From the NCBI RefSeq assembly GCF_019145375.1, contig NZ_JAHSTX010000001.1, forward strand, positions 4,613,501 to 4,677,500: DNA of 64,000 nt, in the 5' to 3' direction. Numbering within the stretch: position 1 is the stretch's first letter; each line of letters starts with the position of its first letter. Below the pieces are notes generated by a model, which saw only the letters and a program-made list of their open reading frames with translations, ran no database searches and was not told the DNA's origin. Made by a program: the position numbers and the translations under genes. Positions 12,274-23,267 of the stretch are shown piece after piece. This stretch comes from Pseudomonas triticicola. Lineage in GTDB: Bacteria > Pseudomonadota > Gammaproteobacteria > Pseudomonadales > Pseudomonadaceae.

Positions 12274-13404
12274 TCAAGCGTAGGACAGAGCCTTTTCAGC
12301 CAGCAGTTCCTGATACAGCTCTGTCCACTTGCGACCCATCTCATCGGCGGTGAACAGCTGCCGATAGCGCGCTTCGGCTTTGACACCCATCTCGGCAGCA
12401 CGCTCAGGGTTTTCCCAAAGCGTACGCATGGCTTCACGAAAGGCCTGTGGATTGCTCGGTGGCACCACCAGCCCGGTTTCGTTGTGGATATTGATGAAAC
12501 TGGTGCCGGTGCCAATTTCGCTGGAGATCATCGGTTTGCCGTACATCGCGCCTTCGAGCAACGAAATCCCGAATGCCTCCGAGCGCAGGTGCGAAGGGAA
12601 GACAATCGCGTAGCTCAATTGCAGCAGCGCCACTTTGTCCTCTTCACTCAGACGGCCGAGGAAATGAATATTGCGCAGGCCCAGCGCGGCGGCCTGTGCA
12701 TGCAGTTCCTGCTCCAGCGGACCGGCACCGACGATCACCACGGGATAATCGATGTCTTTGAGCGCATCGAGCAGGATGTGCAGGCCCTTGTAATAACGCA
12801 TCACTCCGACGAACAGAAAAAACTTATCCCCAAGCTGTTGGCGCCAGCGGTTCATGCGTTCGGTATCGGGCTGTGGATAACCTGCTTTATTCAGGCCGTA
12901 GGGGATAACGCGGGTCTTGTGCTGAAACTGCTGCAGCACATCGCTGGTGTGCAGATAGTTCGGCGATGCAGCAACGATGCGGTCGGCGCTGGCGAGGAAG
13001 CGATTCATCAGTGGCCGATAGAGCTTGAGCAGATGCTTCTGGCGAATGATGTCCGAGTGATAGGTGACCACGCTCGGCTTGTTCACGGCGCTGGCGAAAT
13101 GCACCAGGTCCATGAATGGCCACGGGAAGTGATAGTTGATCACGTCGGCTTCGGCGGCCAGCTCACGGAACTGCTTGAACACGCTCCAGGAAAAACCGGT
13201 CGAGGCGAACTGAATATCCAGCTTCGCCCGATGTACTTCGTGCTGGCCCAGTTGCACCACGGGCGGTGTCGGATCGGTGCTGAGGGTCAGCACTTGCCCA
13301 TCAATGCCATGCTGGGCGCCGCTTTCGCACAACTGAAAGATGACTTGTTCGATGCCGCCGACCGAATCGGGCAGGTACGTCTTGAAGAAATGAAGAACGC
13401 GCAT
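12274..13404 (-). CDS. wbpZ: GT4 glycosyltransferase, CPA D-rhamnan synthesis
   Basis: A 376-residue cytoplasmic/peripheral membrane GT-B enzyme. It starts MRVLHFFKTYLPDSVGGIEQ with the glycine-rich acceptor loop (VGGIEQ). The C-terminal nucleotide-binding half has FLFVGVMRYYKGLHIL and the EX7E motif SEAFGISLLEGAMYGKP. It is the last gene of the eight-gene minus-strand cluster; its ATG directly follows the wbpY stop (TGAATG). In the P. aeruginosa model WbpZ adds the first D-rhamnose to the lipid-linked GlcNAc primer; assignment here is by position and family. Confidence 0.85.
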   Translation of the reverse strand: MRVLHFFKTYLPDSVGGIEQVIFQLCESGAQHGIDGQVLTLSTDPTPPVVQLGQHEVHRAKLDIQFASTGFSWSVFKQFRELAAEADVINYHFPWPFMDLVHFASAVNKPSVVTYHSDIIRQKHLLKLYRPLMNRFLASADRIVAASPNYLHTSDVLQQFQHKTRVIPYGLNKAGYPQPDTERMNRWRQQLGDKFFLFVGVMRYYKGLHILLDALKDIDYPVVIVGAGPLEQELHAQAAALGLRNIHFLGRLSEEDKVALLQLSYAIVFPSHLRSEAFGISLLEGAMYGKPMISSEIGTGTSFINIHNETGLVVPPSNPQAFREAMRTLWENPERAAEMGVKAEARYRQLFTADEMGRKWTELYQELLAEKALSYA

Positions 13405-14535
13405 TCAACCTCCCATGGCCTGGCGATAGGCACCGGCCGTAGCCTGTGCACAACGTTGCCAGGAAAAAAGCCGCGCCTGCTGCAATCCTGCTTCGCGGCA
13501 GGCCTGCCAATGCTGCGAGTCGTCAAGCAGCCGGCTCATTGCATTGCGCAAGCCCTCGGCATCGTCCGCTTCAATATAGTTGCCAGCCGCACCGGCCACT
13601 TCCGGCATCGCCGAAGAACGGGTGGTCACCACCGGCGTGCCACTGGCCATGGCTTCCAGCACCGGCAAGCCAAAGCCCTCATACAACGATGGAAATATCA
13701 GCGCCCGGGCGCCGGCCAACAGTTGCGCCAATTGCTCATCGGGCAGATAGCCGAGCAGGCACACGTGGCCGCTGGCCAATGCCTGGCGTAGTGGCTCGCT
13801 GAACTGCTCGCGCTGCCAACCGGCCATGCCCGCGATCAACAAGGGAAAGCGCTGGCGCACAGCGTCGGGCAGCAGGGCGTGGGCCTGCAAAGCGAGGCTG
13901 AGATTCTTGCGTGGCTCCAAGGTGCCGACACAGAGGAAATATTCCCGTGCCTGGACGGCGTGAGCCTTGAGCACACTGTCGATTTCCTCAAGTGGCCGAG
14001 GACGGAAGCGCTCGGCCACACCCAACGGCGCCACCACGAATCGCTGTGCTGGGAGATTGAAGTAGGCCTGCGCCTCGTCAGCGATCGCCTGCGAATCGGT
14101 CAGAATGACCCGCGCTTGCTCGACGCCGGCGGCCAGACGACGTTCGATTTCCCTCAAACGTGCTGGTGGCTGGGTTTCTGGAAAATGCAGGTGCGTCAGG
14201 TCATGCAGGGTGATCACGGTCGGGCCGTCGAAGGCCAGCGGCCACAGGCTTGGCTCGTGATAAAGATCGATCCCTCGTGCACGTCGCTGATCGAAACGTT
14301 TCTGCTCCAGCCAGCGGCGGGCCTGATAGGCCCCGGGAATTTGCCGCAGCAATGGCGTCATGCGCGAGTAGCCGGGCATGGCTGCGGCCGGCAGGGCCGA
14401 ACTCCAGCCCCATCCGTGAAACAGGCTTACGTCCACATCGGGTTCGCTGCGCAAGGCGTTGACCAGTTCGGCGACGTAGTGGCCGATACCGGTGCGCGGT
14501 GCTTGCAGGATGCGGGCGTTAAGAGCAATGCGCAT
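13405..14535 (-). CDS. wbpY: GT4 glycosyltransferase, CPA D-rhamnan synthesis
   Basis: A 376-residue GT4 family enzyme beginning MRIALNARILQAPRTGIGHY. Its C-terminal half has FLCVGTLEPRKNLSLALQAH and EX7E motif YEGFGLPVLEAMASGTP. I chose the ATG at 14535, which overlaps the wbpX 3' end by 17 nt; an in-frame ATG at 14601 would lie deep inside wbpX and add a non-homologous basic stretch. In the CPA model WbpY adds alpha-1,3-linked D-rhamnose residues. The symbol is by synteny with the P. aeruginosa rmd-wbpZ cluster. Confidence 0.86.
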   Translation of the reverse strand: MRIALNARILQAPRTGIGHYVAELVNALRSEPDVDVSLFHGWGWSSALPAAAMPGYSRMTPLLRQIPGAYQARRWLEQKRFDQRRARGIDLYHEPSLWPLAFDGPTVITLHDLTHLHFPETQPPARLREIERRLAAGVEQARVILTDSQAIADEAQAYFNLPAQRFVVAPLGVAERFRPRPLEEIDSVLKAHAVQAREYFLCVGTLEPRKNLSLALQAHALLPDAVRQRFPLLIAGMAGWQREQFSEPLRQALASGHVCLLGYLPDEQLAQLLAGARALIFPSLYEGFGLPVLEAMASGTPVVTTRSSAMPEVAGAAGNYIEADDAEGLRNAMSRLLDDSQHWQACREAGLQQARLFSWQRCAQATAGAYRQAMGG

Positions 14536-15886
14536 GCGGCCTCGCTTGCATGCGCGGGGCCTGCTGAACATGGGCAAGGCTGCGTGTCGCCAACTGCTCA
14601 CTGGCCTCGCGCCAGCCGATCCAGCGCCAGTCAGCGACGTCGCGGGCGGCGGGAAACTGTCCGCTGCGCTGATAGGTTTCGATCAGATCGGCAAGGCTTT
14701 GTGGATCCAGCAGATCGAAATACGCCATGAACTCGCCACCGATTTCGCGGAATACCGCGATGTCGCTACCCATCGCTGGCAAACCGCGCTGCATCGCTTC
14801 CACCAGCGGCAGGCCGAAGCCTTCGACGAACGAGGGGAAGACCAGCGCACTGGCCTGCGCGTATGCGTATTCAAGGCTGGTGTCGCTCAGATCATTGAAC
14901 ATGAACAGGCGCCGATTCAGTTCCGGATGATTGCGGATTCGCTCAAGCAGCGCCTCGCATTTCCAGCCGATACGCCCGGCGATGCACAAGCGTGCCGTCG
15001 AGCCGGCAGCCCAGGCGCGTTCGAAGGCGTCGAGCAGGTACCCATGGTTCTTGCGCGGCTCGATGGTGCTGACCATCAGAAAGATCGCTTCGGACCCGGC
15101 GAACAGATCCTTGAGGCGTGGTTCGATCGTTGCCGCGCTGTGATGCAGGTCGAGCTCGGACCCCAGATAAAAGTAATCGAACCAGCGCTTTTCAGTCTGC
15201 TCGGCACCGATTCTGCGTTGCAATTCACCACGCACCTGATCACGCACCGTGGCGGAAATTGCCATGTAGCCATCGGCCGTGCGGGTAATCCAGTCGAACC
15301 ACTCATTGAAAACTTCGACCAGACGCGTGTCGTAAAACTGCGGATGCGTCAGTGGAATCAGGTCGTAGATCACCGCGATGATGCCCACGCCGTCGCGTTT
15401 GAGCTGCTCGACATGGGCGAAAAAGTCCGAGTGCCAGGATGAATCCAGCAGCACCAGTTGATCGCCCGGATGATGTTGAAGTGGCGAGCAGCGTTTAAGC
15501 AGCTGCCTGCGGTTGATCCGCCGGATCAGCCGAATCGGCAGGCCGAACACTGCAAATTGGGTCAATCGATAGCCCACATAAAGAACCCGGCGTGCCAGTT
15601 TTGAAGCGCACTGTGTATCGCGGCGCTGATGCCATTGCCAGAAGCGGTGGGCAAGGCGCTGCAAGCGTTCGCCGAAGGTTTCAAGGATGTTCCAGAACGG
15701 CGTATCGAACGGCGCCAGGCGCAGAACGCGATACAGCTCGCCATTGAGCACCACCACTGGCATGCATTCGACACCTTCGGCGCTGGCGGGCAATTGCTTT
15801 ATGACGTTGCGCACCACGCGCTGGATCCCCGAATTGACCGTGGGGTGTTTGAATACGTGAGTGCATTCAACCAGCAGGCGGGTCAT
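14519..15886 (-). CDS. wbpX: GT4 glycosyltransferase, CPA D-rhamnan synthesis
   Basis: A 455-residue GT4 enzyme starting MTRLLVECTHVFKHPTVNSG. The donor-binding half has FLMVSTIEPRKNHGYLLDAF and EX7E motif VEGFGLPLVEAMQRGLP. Its ATG overlaps the wzt stop (ATGA) and its 3' end overlaps wbpY by 17 nt, so wzt-wbpX-wbpY-wbpZ are translationally coupled. In the P. aeruginosa model WbpX makes the alpha-1,2 linkage of the D-rhamnan repeat. It is longer than WbpY/WbpZ, with an insertion between the two Rossmann halves. Confidence 0.85.
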   Translation of the reverse strand: MTRLLVECTHVFKHPTVNSGIQRVVRNVIKQLPASAEGVECMPVVVLNGELYRVLRLAPFDTPFWNILETFGERLQRLAHRFWQWHQRRDTQCASKLARRVLYVGYRLTQFAVFGLPIRLIRRINRRQLLKRCSPLQHHPGDQLVLLDSSWHSDFFAHVEQLKRDGVGIIAVIYDLIPLTHPQFYDTRLVEVFNEWFDWITRTADGYMAISATVRDQVRGELQRRIGAEQTEKRWFDYFYLGSELDLHHSAATIEPRLKDLFAGSEAIFLMVSTIEPRKNHGYLLDAFERAWAAGSTARLCIAGRIGWKCEALLERIRNHPELNRRLFMFNDLSDTSLEYAYAQASALVFPSFVEGFGLPLVEAMQRGLPAMGSDIAVFREIGGEFMAYFDLLDPQSLADLIETYQRSGQFPAARDVADWRWIGWREASEQLATRSLAHVQQAPRMQARPHAHCS

Positions 15887-17136
15887 GGCGCACGCTCGAC
15901 AGGCCGGGCCTCGGTTTCACGGGTAATGGTGGTTTTTGCGTCGAGCCAGGCACAACCGACGAAATCCTCCCGAGGGTTGTTGATCACCTGGAACACCAGT
16001 GCGCAGTCACGCCACTCGAAATTGCGATCCAGATGTGAGTCCAGACGCGACAGGCTCAGCGACACCGAATAATTGCCCTTGCCCAAGCCCATCACGAAGG
16101 CGAAACGGTAGGTAAAACGCTCCCCGGCGCGCAGATCGGTCAATGCCTTGTTCAGCCGGTGAGTGTTGATGCCGTACATCATCTGGCCGAGGCGATCCTT
16201 GAGGATAAAGCCCAGCACCAGCCGTTCGATGTCCTCGCGTACCTCGACCTGCACTTCGAGCACCACCGGTTGGCCGACTTCGACAGCGTCAATGCTGCGC
16301 TGGTTTTCATCGAGCAGGCGTACGCTCAGAATCGCCGCCTCGCCGGTGCCGGAGACCGTTTGCACCTCGCCGCCGGAGAGCGTTTCCTGGCGTACGACCT
16401 GACCCTCCCGTTCGGCCATCAGCGCATTGTAATAATCGAGAACCGGCTCCGGTTTGCCGCGCATGGCCACGCGCCCATCCTTGAGCAGAATCGCTGAGTC
16501 GCAAATCGACTGAATCGCGAAACGATCATGGGACACGATCAATAACGTCGTGCCGGATTTACGAAAGCTGCGGATGCGTTCGAAGCTCTTGTGCTGGAAA
16601 TAGGCATCGCCCACCGACAGCGCTTCGTCGACGATCAGGATGTCCGGGCGCCGAGCCGTGGCGACGCTGAACGCCAGGCGCATCTGCATGCCACTGGAAT
16701 AAGTGCGGACCGGTTGGTCGATCGCATCGCCAATTTCAGCGAAGTGCTCGATGTCGGGCATCAGCGCTTCGATTTCCTCGAGCTGCATGCCCAGTAACTG
16801 ACCGGCCATGATTGCGTTCTGCCGACCGGTAAAGTCCGGATGGAAACCCATGCCCAGCTCCAGCAGGGCTGCGACGCGCCCCTGCAATTCAATCTTGCCC
16901 TGGGTGGGTTGTGTGGTGCCGGTGATCATTTTCAGCAAGGTGCTTTTGCCTGCACCGTTGGCGCCGACGATACCCACCGCTTCACCCGGAGCAATCTCGA
17001 ATTCGACATCTTGCAGCACCCAGTGCTGTTGATGGCGGATCGGCGAAAACGGAATCAGCCACTCAGCCAGCCGTGCCCAGCGGTTTGGGTATTGCTTATA
17101 GGCCTTGCCCAGGCCGGTGACGCGAATATGTCCCAT
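15883..17136 (-). CDS. wzt: ABC transporter ATP-binding subunit for D-rhamnan (CPA) export
   Basis: A 417-residue ATPase. The N-terminal ABC domain has Walker [16 protein letters not shown], signature YSSGMQMRLAFSVA and Walker B DILIVDEALSVGD. The extra C-terminal domain (about residues 270-417) is the kind that in other Wzt proteins binds the modified non-reducing end of the glycan and licenses export. Start and wzm stop overlap by one base. Because a methyltransferase and an acyltransferase are encoded divergently nearby, this domain may read a methylated or acylated chain terminus (inference). Confidence 0.93.
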   Translation of the reverse strand: MGHIRVTGLGKAYKQYPNRWARLAEWLIPFSPIRHQQHWVLQDVEFEIAPGEAVGIVGANGAGKSTLLKMITGTTQPTQGKIELQGRVAALLELGMGFHPDFTGRQNAIMAGQLLGMQLEEIEALMPDIEHFAEIGDAIDQPVRTYSSGMQMRLAFSVATARRPDILIVDEALSVGDAYFQHKSFERIRSFRKSGTTLLIVSHDRFAIQSICDSAILLKDGRVAMRGKPEPVLDYYNALMAEREGQVVRQETLSGGEVQTVSGTGEAAILSVRLLDENQRSIDAVEVGQPVVLEVQVEVREDIERLVLGFILKDRLGQMMYGINTHRLNKALTDLRAGERFTYRFAFVMGLGKGNYSVSLSLSRLDSHLDRNFEWRDCALVFQVINNPREDFVGCAWLDAKTTITRETEARPVERAP

Positions 17137-17933
17137 CAGAGTTCATCCACCATTTCTCCGACGCGCTGGCGAAACAGCCGCAGACCGATCAGACAGAACA
17201 CCAGGCCGGTAATGAAAACCGGCAGCAGCGAACTCCATACCGGCCACTGACCGTAGAGAAACAGGTTCTGATAACTGCTGAACAGGTTGGTCAGCGGGTT
17301 GAGTTGCAGCAGGCGCTGCACCCATTCCGGCAGGATCGTGATCGGGTAGACGATCGGTGTCAGCCAGAACCAGAACTGCAGGCAGATGCCGAACAACTGG
17401 CCGACATCGCGAAAGAATACGTTCAATACGCCAAGGACCATGCCCAGCCCGGCGCAGAACATCATTTGCAGAGCAATCAGCGGAATCAGTGCCAGCAGAG
17501 CCATCCCCGGCCAGCGCCCGGTGATCAGCAGAAAACCGAGAAACAGGCTGATGATGATGGCGAAATTGATCCCGGCGTTGATCAGCACGATCACCGGCAG
17601 GCAGATCCTCGGGAAGCTGATTTTCTTCAGCAGGTTGGCGTTTTCCAGAAACATGTTCTGGCTGCGCAGGGTGATTTCGGAAAACAGCCCCCAGGCCAGC
17701 AGACCTGCGCACAGGTAGACGCTGTAGGCCATGCTGTCGTCCACACCGGGCAGGCGTGCGCGCATGATCTGGGAAAAGATCACCGTGTAGACAATGATCA
17801 TCGACAGCGGATTGAAGATCGGCCATAGCGCGCCGAACAGCGAGTTGCGATAACGCGCTTGAAACTCGCGCTGCACGCTGCCGAGGATGAACCCACGGTA
17901 GCTGTACAGCGAGCGGTACAGGGAAAGCAGCAT
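17136..17933 (-). CDS. wzm: ABC-2 type transporter permease for D-rhamnan (CPA) export
   Basis: A 265-residue polytopic inner-membrane protein of the O-antigen export permease family. It starts MLLSLYRSLYSYRGFILGSV, with the amphipathic QREFQARYRNSLFGALWPI interface motif, six predicted membrane segments and the conserved FWFWLTPIVYP near the C-terminus. It pairs with Wzt to flip the undecaprenyl-PP-linked D-rhamnan into the periplasm. Its start follows the wbpW stop without a gap. Confidence 0.93.
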   Translation of the reverse strand: MLLSLYRSLYSYRGFILGSVQREFQARYRNSLFGALWPIFNPLSMIIVYTVIFSQIMRARLPGVDDSMAYSVYLCAGLLAWGLFSEITLRSQNMFLENANLLKKISFPRICLPVIVLINAGINFAIIISLFLGFLLITGRWPGMALLALIPLIALQMMFCAGLGMVLGVLNVFFRDVGQLFGICLQFWFWLTPIVYPITILPEWVQRLLQLNPLTNLFSSYQNLFLYGQWPVWSSLLPVFITGLVFCLIGLRLFRQRVGEMVDEL

Positions 17934-19376
17934 TCAGACCGTCCTGCCGTATTGATCTTCGAAGCGCACGATATCGTCCTCGCCCAGGTACTCGCCGCTT
18001 TGCACTTCAATGATGACCAGATCGATCACCCCGGGGTTCTCCAGGCGATGCTTGTGGCCGGCGGCAATGAACGTCGATTCGTTCTTGGCGACCAGGGTCG
18101 TGCCGGAGCCGTTGTTGGTGACCTTGGCCATGCCTTCGACCACCACCCAGTGCTCGTTGCGGTGATGGTGCATCTGCAACGACAACTTGCCACCGGGTTT
18201 GACCACGATGCGTTTGATCTTGAAACGCGGGCCTTCCTCCAGAACGGTGTAGGTGCCCCAAGGACGGCTGACCGTACGATGCAGCCGATAGGCTTCGTGG
18301 GACTTGTCCTTGAGTTGCTTGGCCACGCGGCGTACATCCTGTGCACGGTCGGCATGGGCCACCAGCACCGCATCAGCGGTGTCGACGATAATCAGGTTAT
18401 CCACACCGACGGTCGCCACCAGCCGGCCCTCGCTCTGCACGAAGTTGTTGTGGCTGTCGATGAAGATCGCTTCGCCGCTGGCGCGGTTGTTGTCGGCGTC
18501 GGCGGGAATCAGCGCGGCGACCGCGTTCCACGAACCGATGTCGCTCCAGTCGAAACCGGCAGGTACCACCACGACTTTTTCCGAGCGCTCCATCAGTGCG
18601 TAGTCAATGGAGATGTCAGTGATTTCGGCAAACAGGGCCGGTGACAACTCCTGTTGCAGGCAGCCGACCGTTTCGACCGGTGCGCTGACGGCCATGCAGG
18701 CGCGGGTCTGTTCCAGCAACTCGGGTGCGTGCAGTTGCAGTTCGGCAATGAGCGTCGCGGTGGTGAAGCAGAACATCCCCGAATTCCACAGGAAGTTGCC
18801 GCTCTCCAGATAATGCGTAGCGGTCTGCAGGTCGGGTTTCTCGACGAAACGCTGCACCTTGGCCGCGCCTCTGGCGTCCAGCGGCGCACCGGTCTCGATA
18901 TAGCCGAAGCCGGTTTCCGGCGCGGTAGGGACCACGCCAAAGGTCACCAGATAACCGTCCTTCGCCAGATTCACTGCGTGCTCGACCGCACTCTTCAGGG
19001 CGTCCTGATTGACGATCAAGTGATCCGCCGGCATCACCACCATGATTGCGTCGTCGCCGTGCAGCGCCTGCAATGACAGTGCTGCCGCTGCGATCGCCGG
19101 TGCGGTATTGCGCCCGCTCGGCTCCAGCAGAAAGTGCCCACGATGGCGCGATACGTGCGCCGCGCAATAGTGATCCTTGCTCTGGAAGTAATACTCGCGG
19201 TTGGTCACCGTGACGATATCGCCCCAGCCGTCCAGCAACGCCGCCGCGCGCTGGTAGGTCTTGCCCAGCAGCGACTGGCCGTCGGGCAGGGTCATGAACG
19301 GCTTGGGGTGGCCCTCGCGGGACACCGGCCACAAACGGGTGCCGGCACCGCCGGACAGAATCACCGGAATCAGCAT
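17934..19376 (-). CDS. wbpW: Mannose-1-P guanylyltransferase / mannose-6-P isomerase
   Basis: A 480-residue type II bifunctional enzyme (same family as AlgA and PslB). The N-terminal nucleotidyltransferase has LSGGAGTRLWPVSREGHPKP. The C-terminal cupin isomerase has RPWGTYTVLEEGPRFKIKRI, then GGKLSLQMHHHRNEHWVVV with the metal ligands. It provides GDP-D-mannose for Gmd/Rmd. It begins 3 nt after the gmd stop. Function in CPA is inferred from its place inside the rmd-wbpZ operon; a cupin-only activity swap with AlgA cannot be excluded. Confidence 0.92.
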   Translation of the reverse strand: MLIPVILSGGAGTRLWPVSREGHPKPFMTLPDGQSLLGKTYQRAAALLDGWGDIVTVTNREYYFQSKDHYCAAHVSRHRGHFLLEPSGRNTAPAIAAAALSLQALHGDDAIMVVMPADHLIVNQDALKSAVEHAVNLAKDGYLVTFGVVPTAPETGFGYIETGAPLDARGAAKVQRFVEKPDLQTATHYLESGNFLWNSGMFCFTTATLIAELQLHAPELLEQTRACMAVSAPVETVGCLQQELSPALFAEITDISIDYALMERSEKVVVVPAGFDWSDIGSWNAVAALIPADADNNRASGEAIFIDSHNNFVQSEGRLVATVGVDNLIIVDTADAVLVAHADRAQDVRRVAKQLKDKSHEAYRLHRTVSRPWGTYTVLEEGPRFKIKRIVVKPGGKLSLQMHHHRNEHWVVVEGMAKVTNNGSGTTLVAKNESTFIAAGHKHRLENPGVIDLVIIEVQSGEYLGEDDIVRFEDQYGRTV

Positions 19377-19379
19377 GGC

Positions 19380-21262
<1,883 letters not shown>

Positions 21263-21689
21263 ACAGCGACCCCTTGGTCATGACTCGCGCCGCTTTCCTT
21301 GCACGCTTTGAGGAAAGCGCTGTCAGACCGGAGGAAATATCCAGTGAAACAGCAGGCGAAGCCGTTGTTGTAGTTGTTTGGGTGCCAATCTGTGCCAATT
21401 GCTCGGCAATTTCAACCGGGCAAACCGTGACTGGTCAGTTCTCGTCAGCATAGTCCGATTTATTCTCGCCGGGCGGTTCCCGGACTCGCGATGGATGTGT
21501 TTAGAATGGCCTTCGTCGTGAGTTGGCCGGTTGTTTTCCGGACGCCGCGACGCGGGGTGAAACTGACCACTAAAACAAGAACAGAGACGTGCCCGATGAT
21601 GACGGACGAGTGCCGGCCCTGCCGACCCGATCCGCCACGCGGCCGTCATAGCATGAAGTCGCCGGGATGGCGCTTCATCGTGGGATGCC
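21263..21689. other. 427-bp divergent intergenic region of the polysaccharide locus
   Basis: No convincing gene was found. It must contain the promoters for the minus-strand rmd operon and the plus-strand modification operon. The clearest element is a perfect 9-bp inverted repeat, CGCTTTCCT (21291-21299) and AGGAAAGCG (21311-21319), which would form a hairpin in the rmd leader or serve as a protein site. No JUMPstart/ops-like sequence was recognised. The region is less GC-rich in its centre (about 21400-21480) than the flanking genes. Confidence 0.6.
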
Positions 21690-23267
21690 ATGAATTTCAT
21701 TCTCTATTCGGACGTCAACGACAGCTCCATCAGTTCCAGTCTCGGGCGTCCGGAATACAGCTATTACTTTGTCCTCAAGGCCTATCGCCCGGTGCTGGAA
21801 AGCCTGGGGCGCGTGCACGTGGCCGGATCTGTCGCCGACGTCGATGTGATTTACCGGCAATTGCTCGCCGCTGGCGAAGACAGTGTGTTTCTGTCCTTCA
21901 CCCCACCGCAGAAAACTCCGGTTGATCTGCAATGCCCGACGATCTGCGTGGTGGCCTGGGAGTTCGATTCGATCCCCGATGAACAGTGGGACGACGATCC
22001 GCGTCAGGACTGGACACGCATGCTCGCGCACCACGGGCGGGTCATCACTCTGTCTAGCCACACGGCAACGGCCATCCGCCGCGCCATGGGCGAAGCGTTC
22101 CCGGTGCTGGTTTTGCCGACGCCGTTGTGGGACAGCTTCGCAACGATTCGTCAGCAACACCAACCGATGCCGGTCAACCCGGGCACTGCACTGGCAATCA
22201 AGGGGTGCATATTCGATTCGCGCACCCTCGGCCTGTCAGCCGATGCGCTGATCCCGACGCCAATCAGCCCTGAAGAGCAGGCTGCACTGGCCGCAGCAAT
22301 TGAAGCCGCGCGCCCGCCACCGTTGACGTTCAAACGCCGACTGGTCATCGCTCGACATTATCTGCGCCTGTGGGCGCTGGATCTGGGACACGAGCAGGCG
22401 GAACCGGTGCCACGGGTGAAATTTCTGCACAACTGGTACTGGGAAGGCATTCGAGATCTGCTGCCGGACGCTTTGCATGGCTGGCTGCAACAACGGTTGC
22501 CTGCGATATGCGGCGCGGTCCCGATGCCAGTGATCGAACCTGCGCCACTCGATCTGCCGGACACCTCATCGGTGGTCGAAACCACAGTTGAGGGTGTGGT
22601 GTATGTCTCGGTATTCAACCCCAAGGATGGCCGCAAGAACTGGCATCGACTGATCAGCGCGTTCTGCTGGGCATTTCGCGAAACGCCCGACGCGACGCTG
22701 GTGCTCAAGATTACCCAGAATGATCTGGCGTCCTATTACAGCGAATTGATGACCCTGCTGGCGCAACTCACGCCGTTCGCCTGTCGGGTCGTGGTGATGC
22801 ACGGTTACCTCGACGACGCGCAGTACGCCAGGCTTTATCAGGCGGCCAGTTTCTACGTCAACGCGTCACGCTGCGAAGGGTTGTGCCTGCCCTTGATGGA
22901 GTTCATGTCCAGCGGCAAACCGGTGATCGCTCCAGACCATACGGCGATGAAAGACTACATCGATGAGTCGGTGGCGTTCGTGGTCAGATCCAGCGAAGAG
23001 CTGACGATCTGGCCGCAGGACACGCGGATCATCTACCGCACGCTGCGGCACCGCCCCGACTGGGGCTCGCTGAAAAACGCCTACGAAAACAGCTATCGAA
23101 TGGCCAAGGCCCAGCCGCAGGAATATCAGCGGATGTCTGCCGCCGCCGTCGCGCGCATGCAGCAATACTGCGCCTTCGCGCCGGTGCGCAAACGCCTCGC
23201 GGAGTTCTTTGCGCTGACAGCAGGCCCCACCGATGCTGCGTCTGTGACGGATAACGCCCCATGCTGA
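21690..23267 (+). CDS. GT4-like glycosyltransferase, CPA-associated (first of two paralogues)
   Basis: A 525-residue protein. The N-terminal half carries GRPEYSYYFVLKAYRPVLE and a conserved VVAWEFDSIPDE segment. The C-terminal GT-B half has VYVSVFNPKDGRKNWHRLIS and the EX7E-type motif CEGLCLPLMEFMSSGKP. It is a close paralogue of the next gene, but about 90 residues longer through an insertion around residues 180-280. Start is at 21690 with a weak GGGATG ribosome site. It probably acts on the D-rhamnan or its terminus, by analogy with the divergent PA5455/PA5456 genes of P. aeruginosa. Confidence 0.82.
   Translation: MNFILYSDVNDSSISSSLGRPEYSYYFVLKAYRPVLESLGRVHVAGSVADVDVIYRQLLAAGEDSVFLSFTPPQKTPVDLQCPTICVVAWEFDSIPDEQWDDDPRQDWTRMLAHHGRVITLSSHTATAIRRAMGEAFPVLVLPTPLWDSFATIRQQHQPMPVNPGTALAIKGCIFDSRTLGLSADALIPTPISPEEQAALAAAIEAARPPPLTFKRRLVIARHYLRLWALDLGHEQAEPVPRVKFLHNWYWEGIRDLLPDALHGWLQQRLPAICGAVPMPVIEPAPLDLPDTSSVVETTVEGVVYVSVFNPKDGRKNWHRLISAFCWAFRETPDATLVLKITQNDLASYYSELMTLLAQLTPFACRVVVMHGYLDDAQYARLYQAASFYVNASRCEGLCLPLMEFMSSGKPVIAPDHTAMKDYIDESVAFVVRSSEELTIWPQDTRIIYRTLRHRPDWGSLKNAYENSYRMAKAQPQEYQRMSAAAVARMQQYCAFAPVRKRLAEFFALTAGPTDAASVTDNAPC

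Noticed and set aside
12220..13791. 523-codon plus-strand frame across wbpZ and wbpY
   Set aside because: Antisense to two glycosyltransferases with intact motifs.
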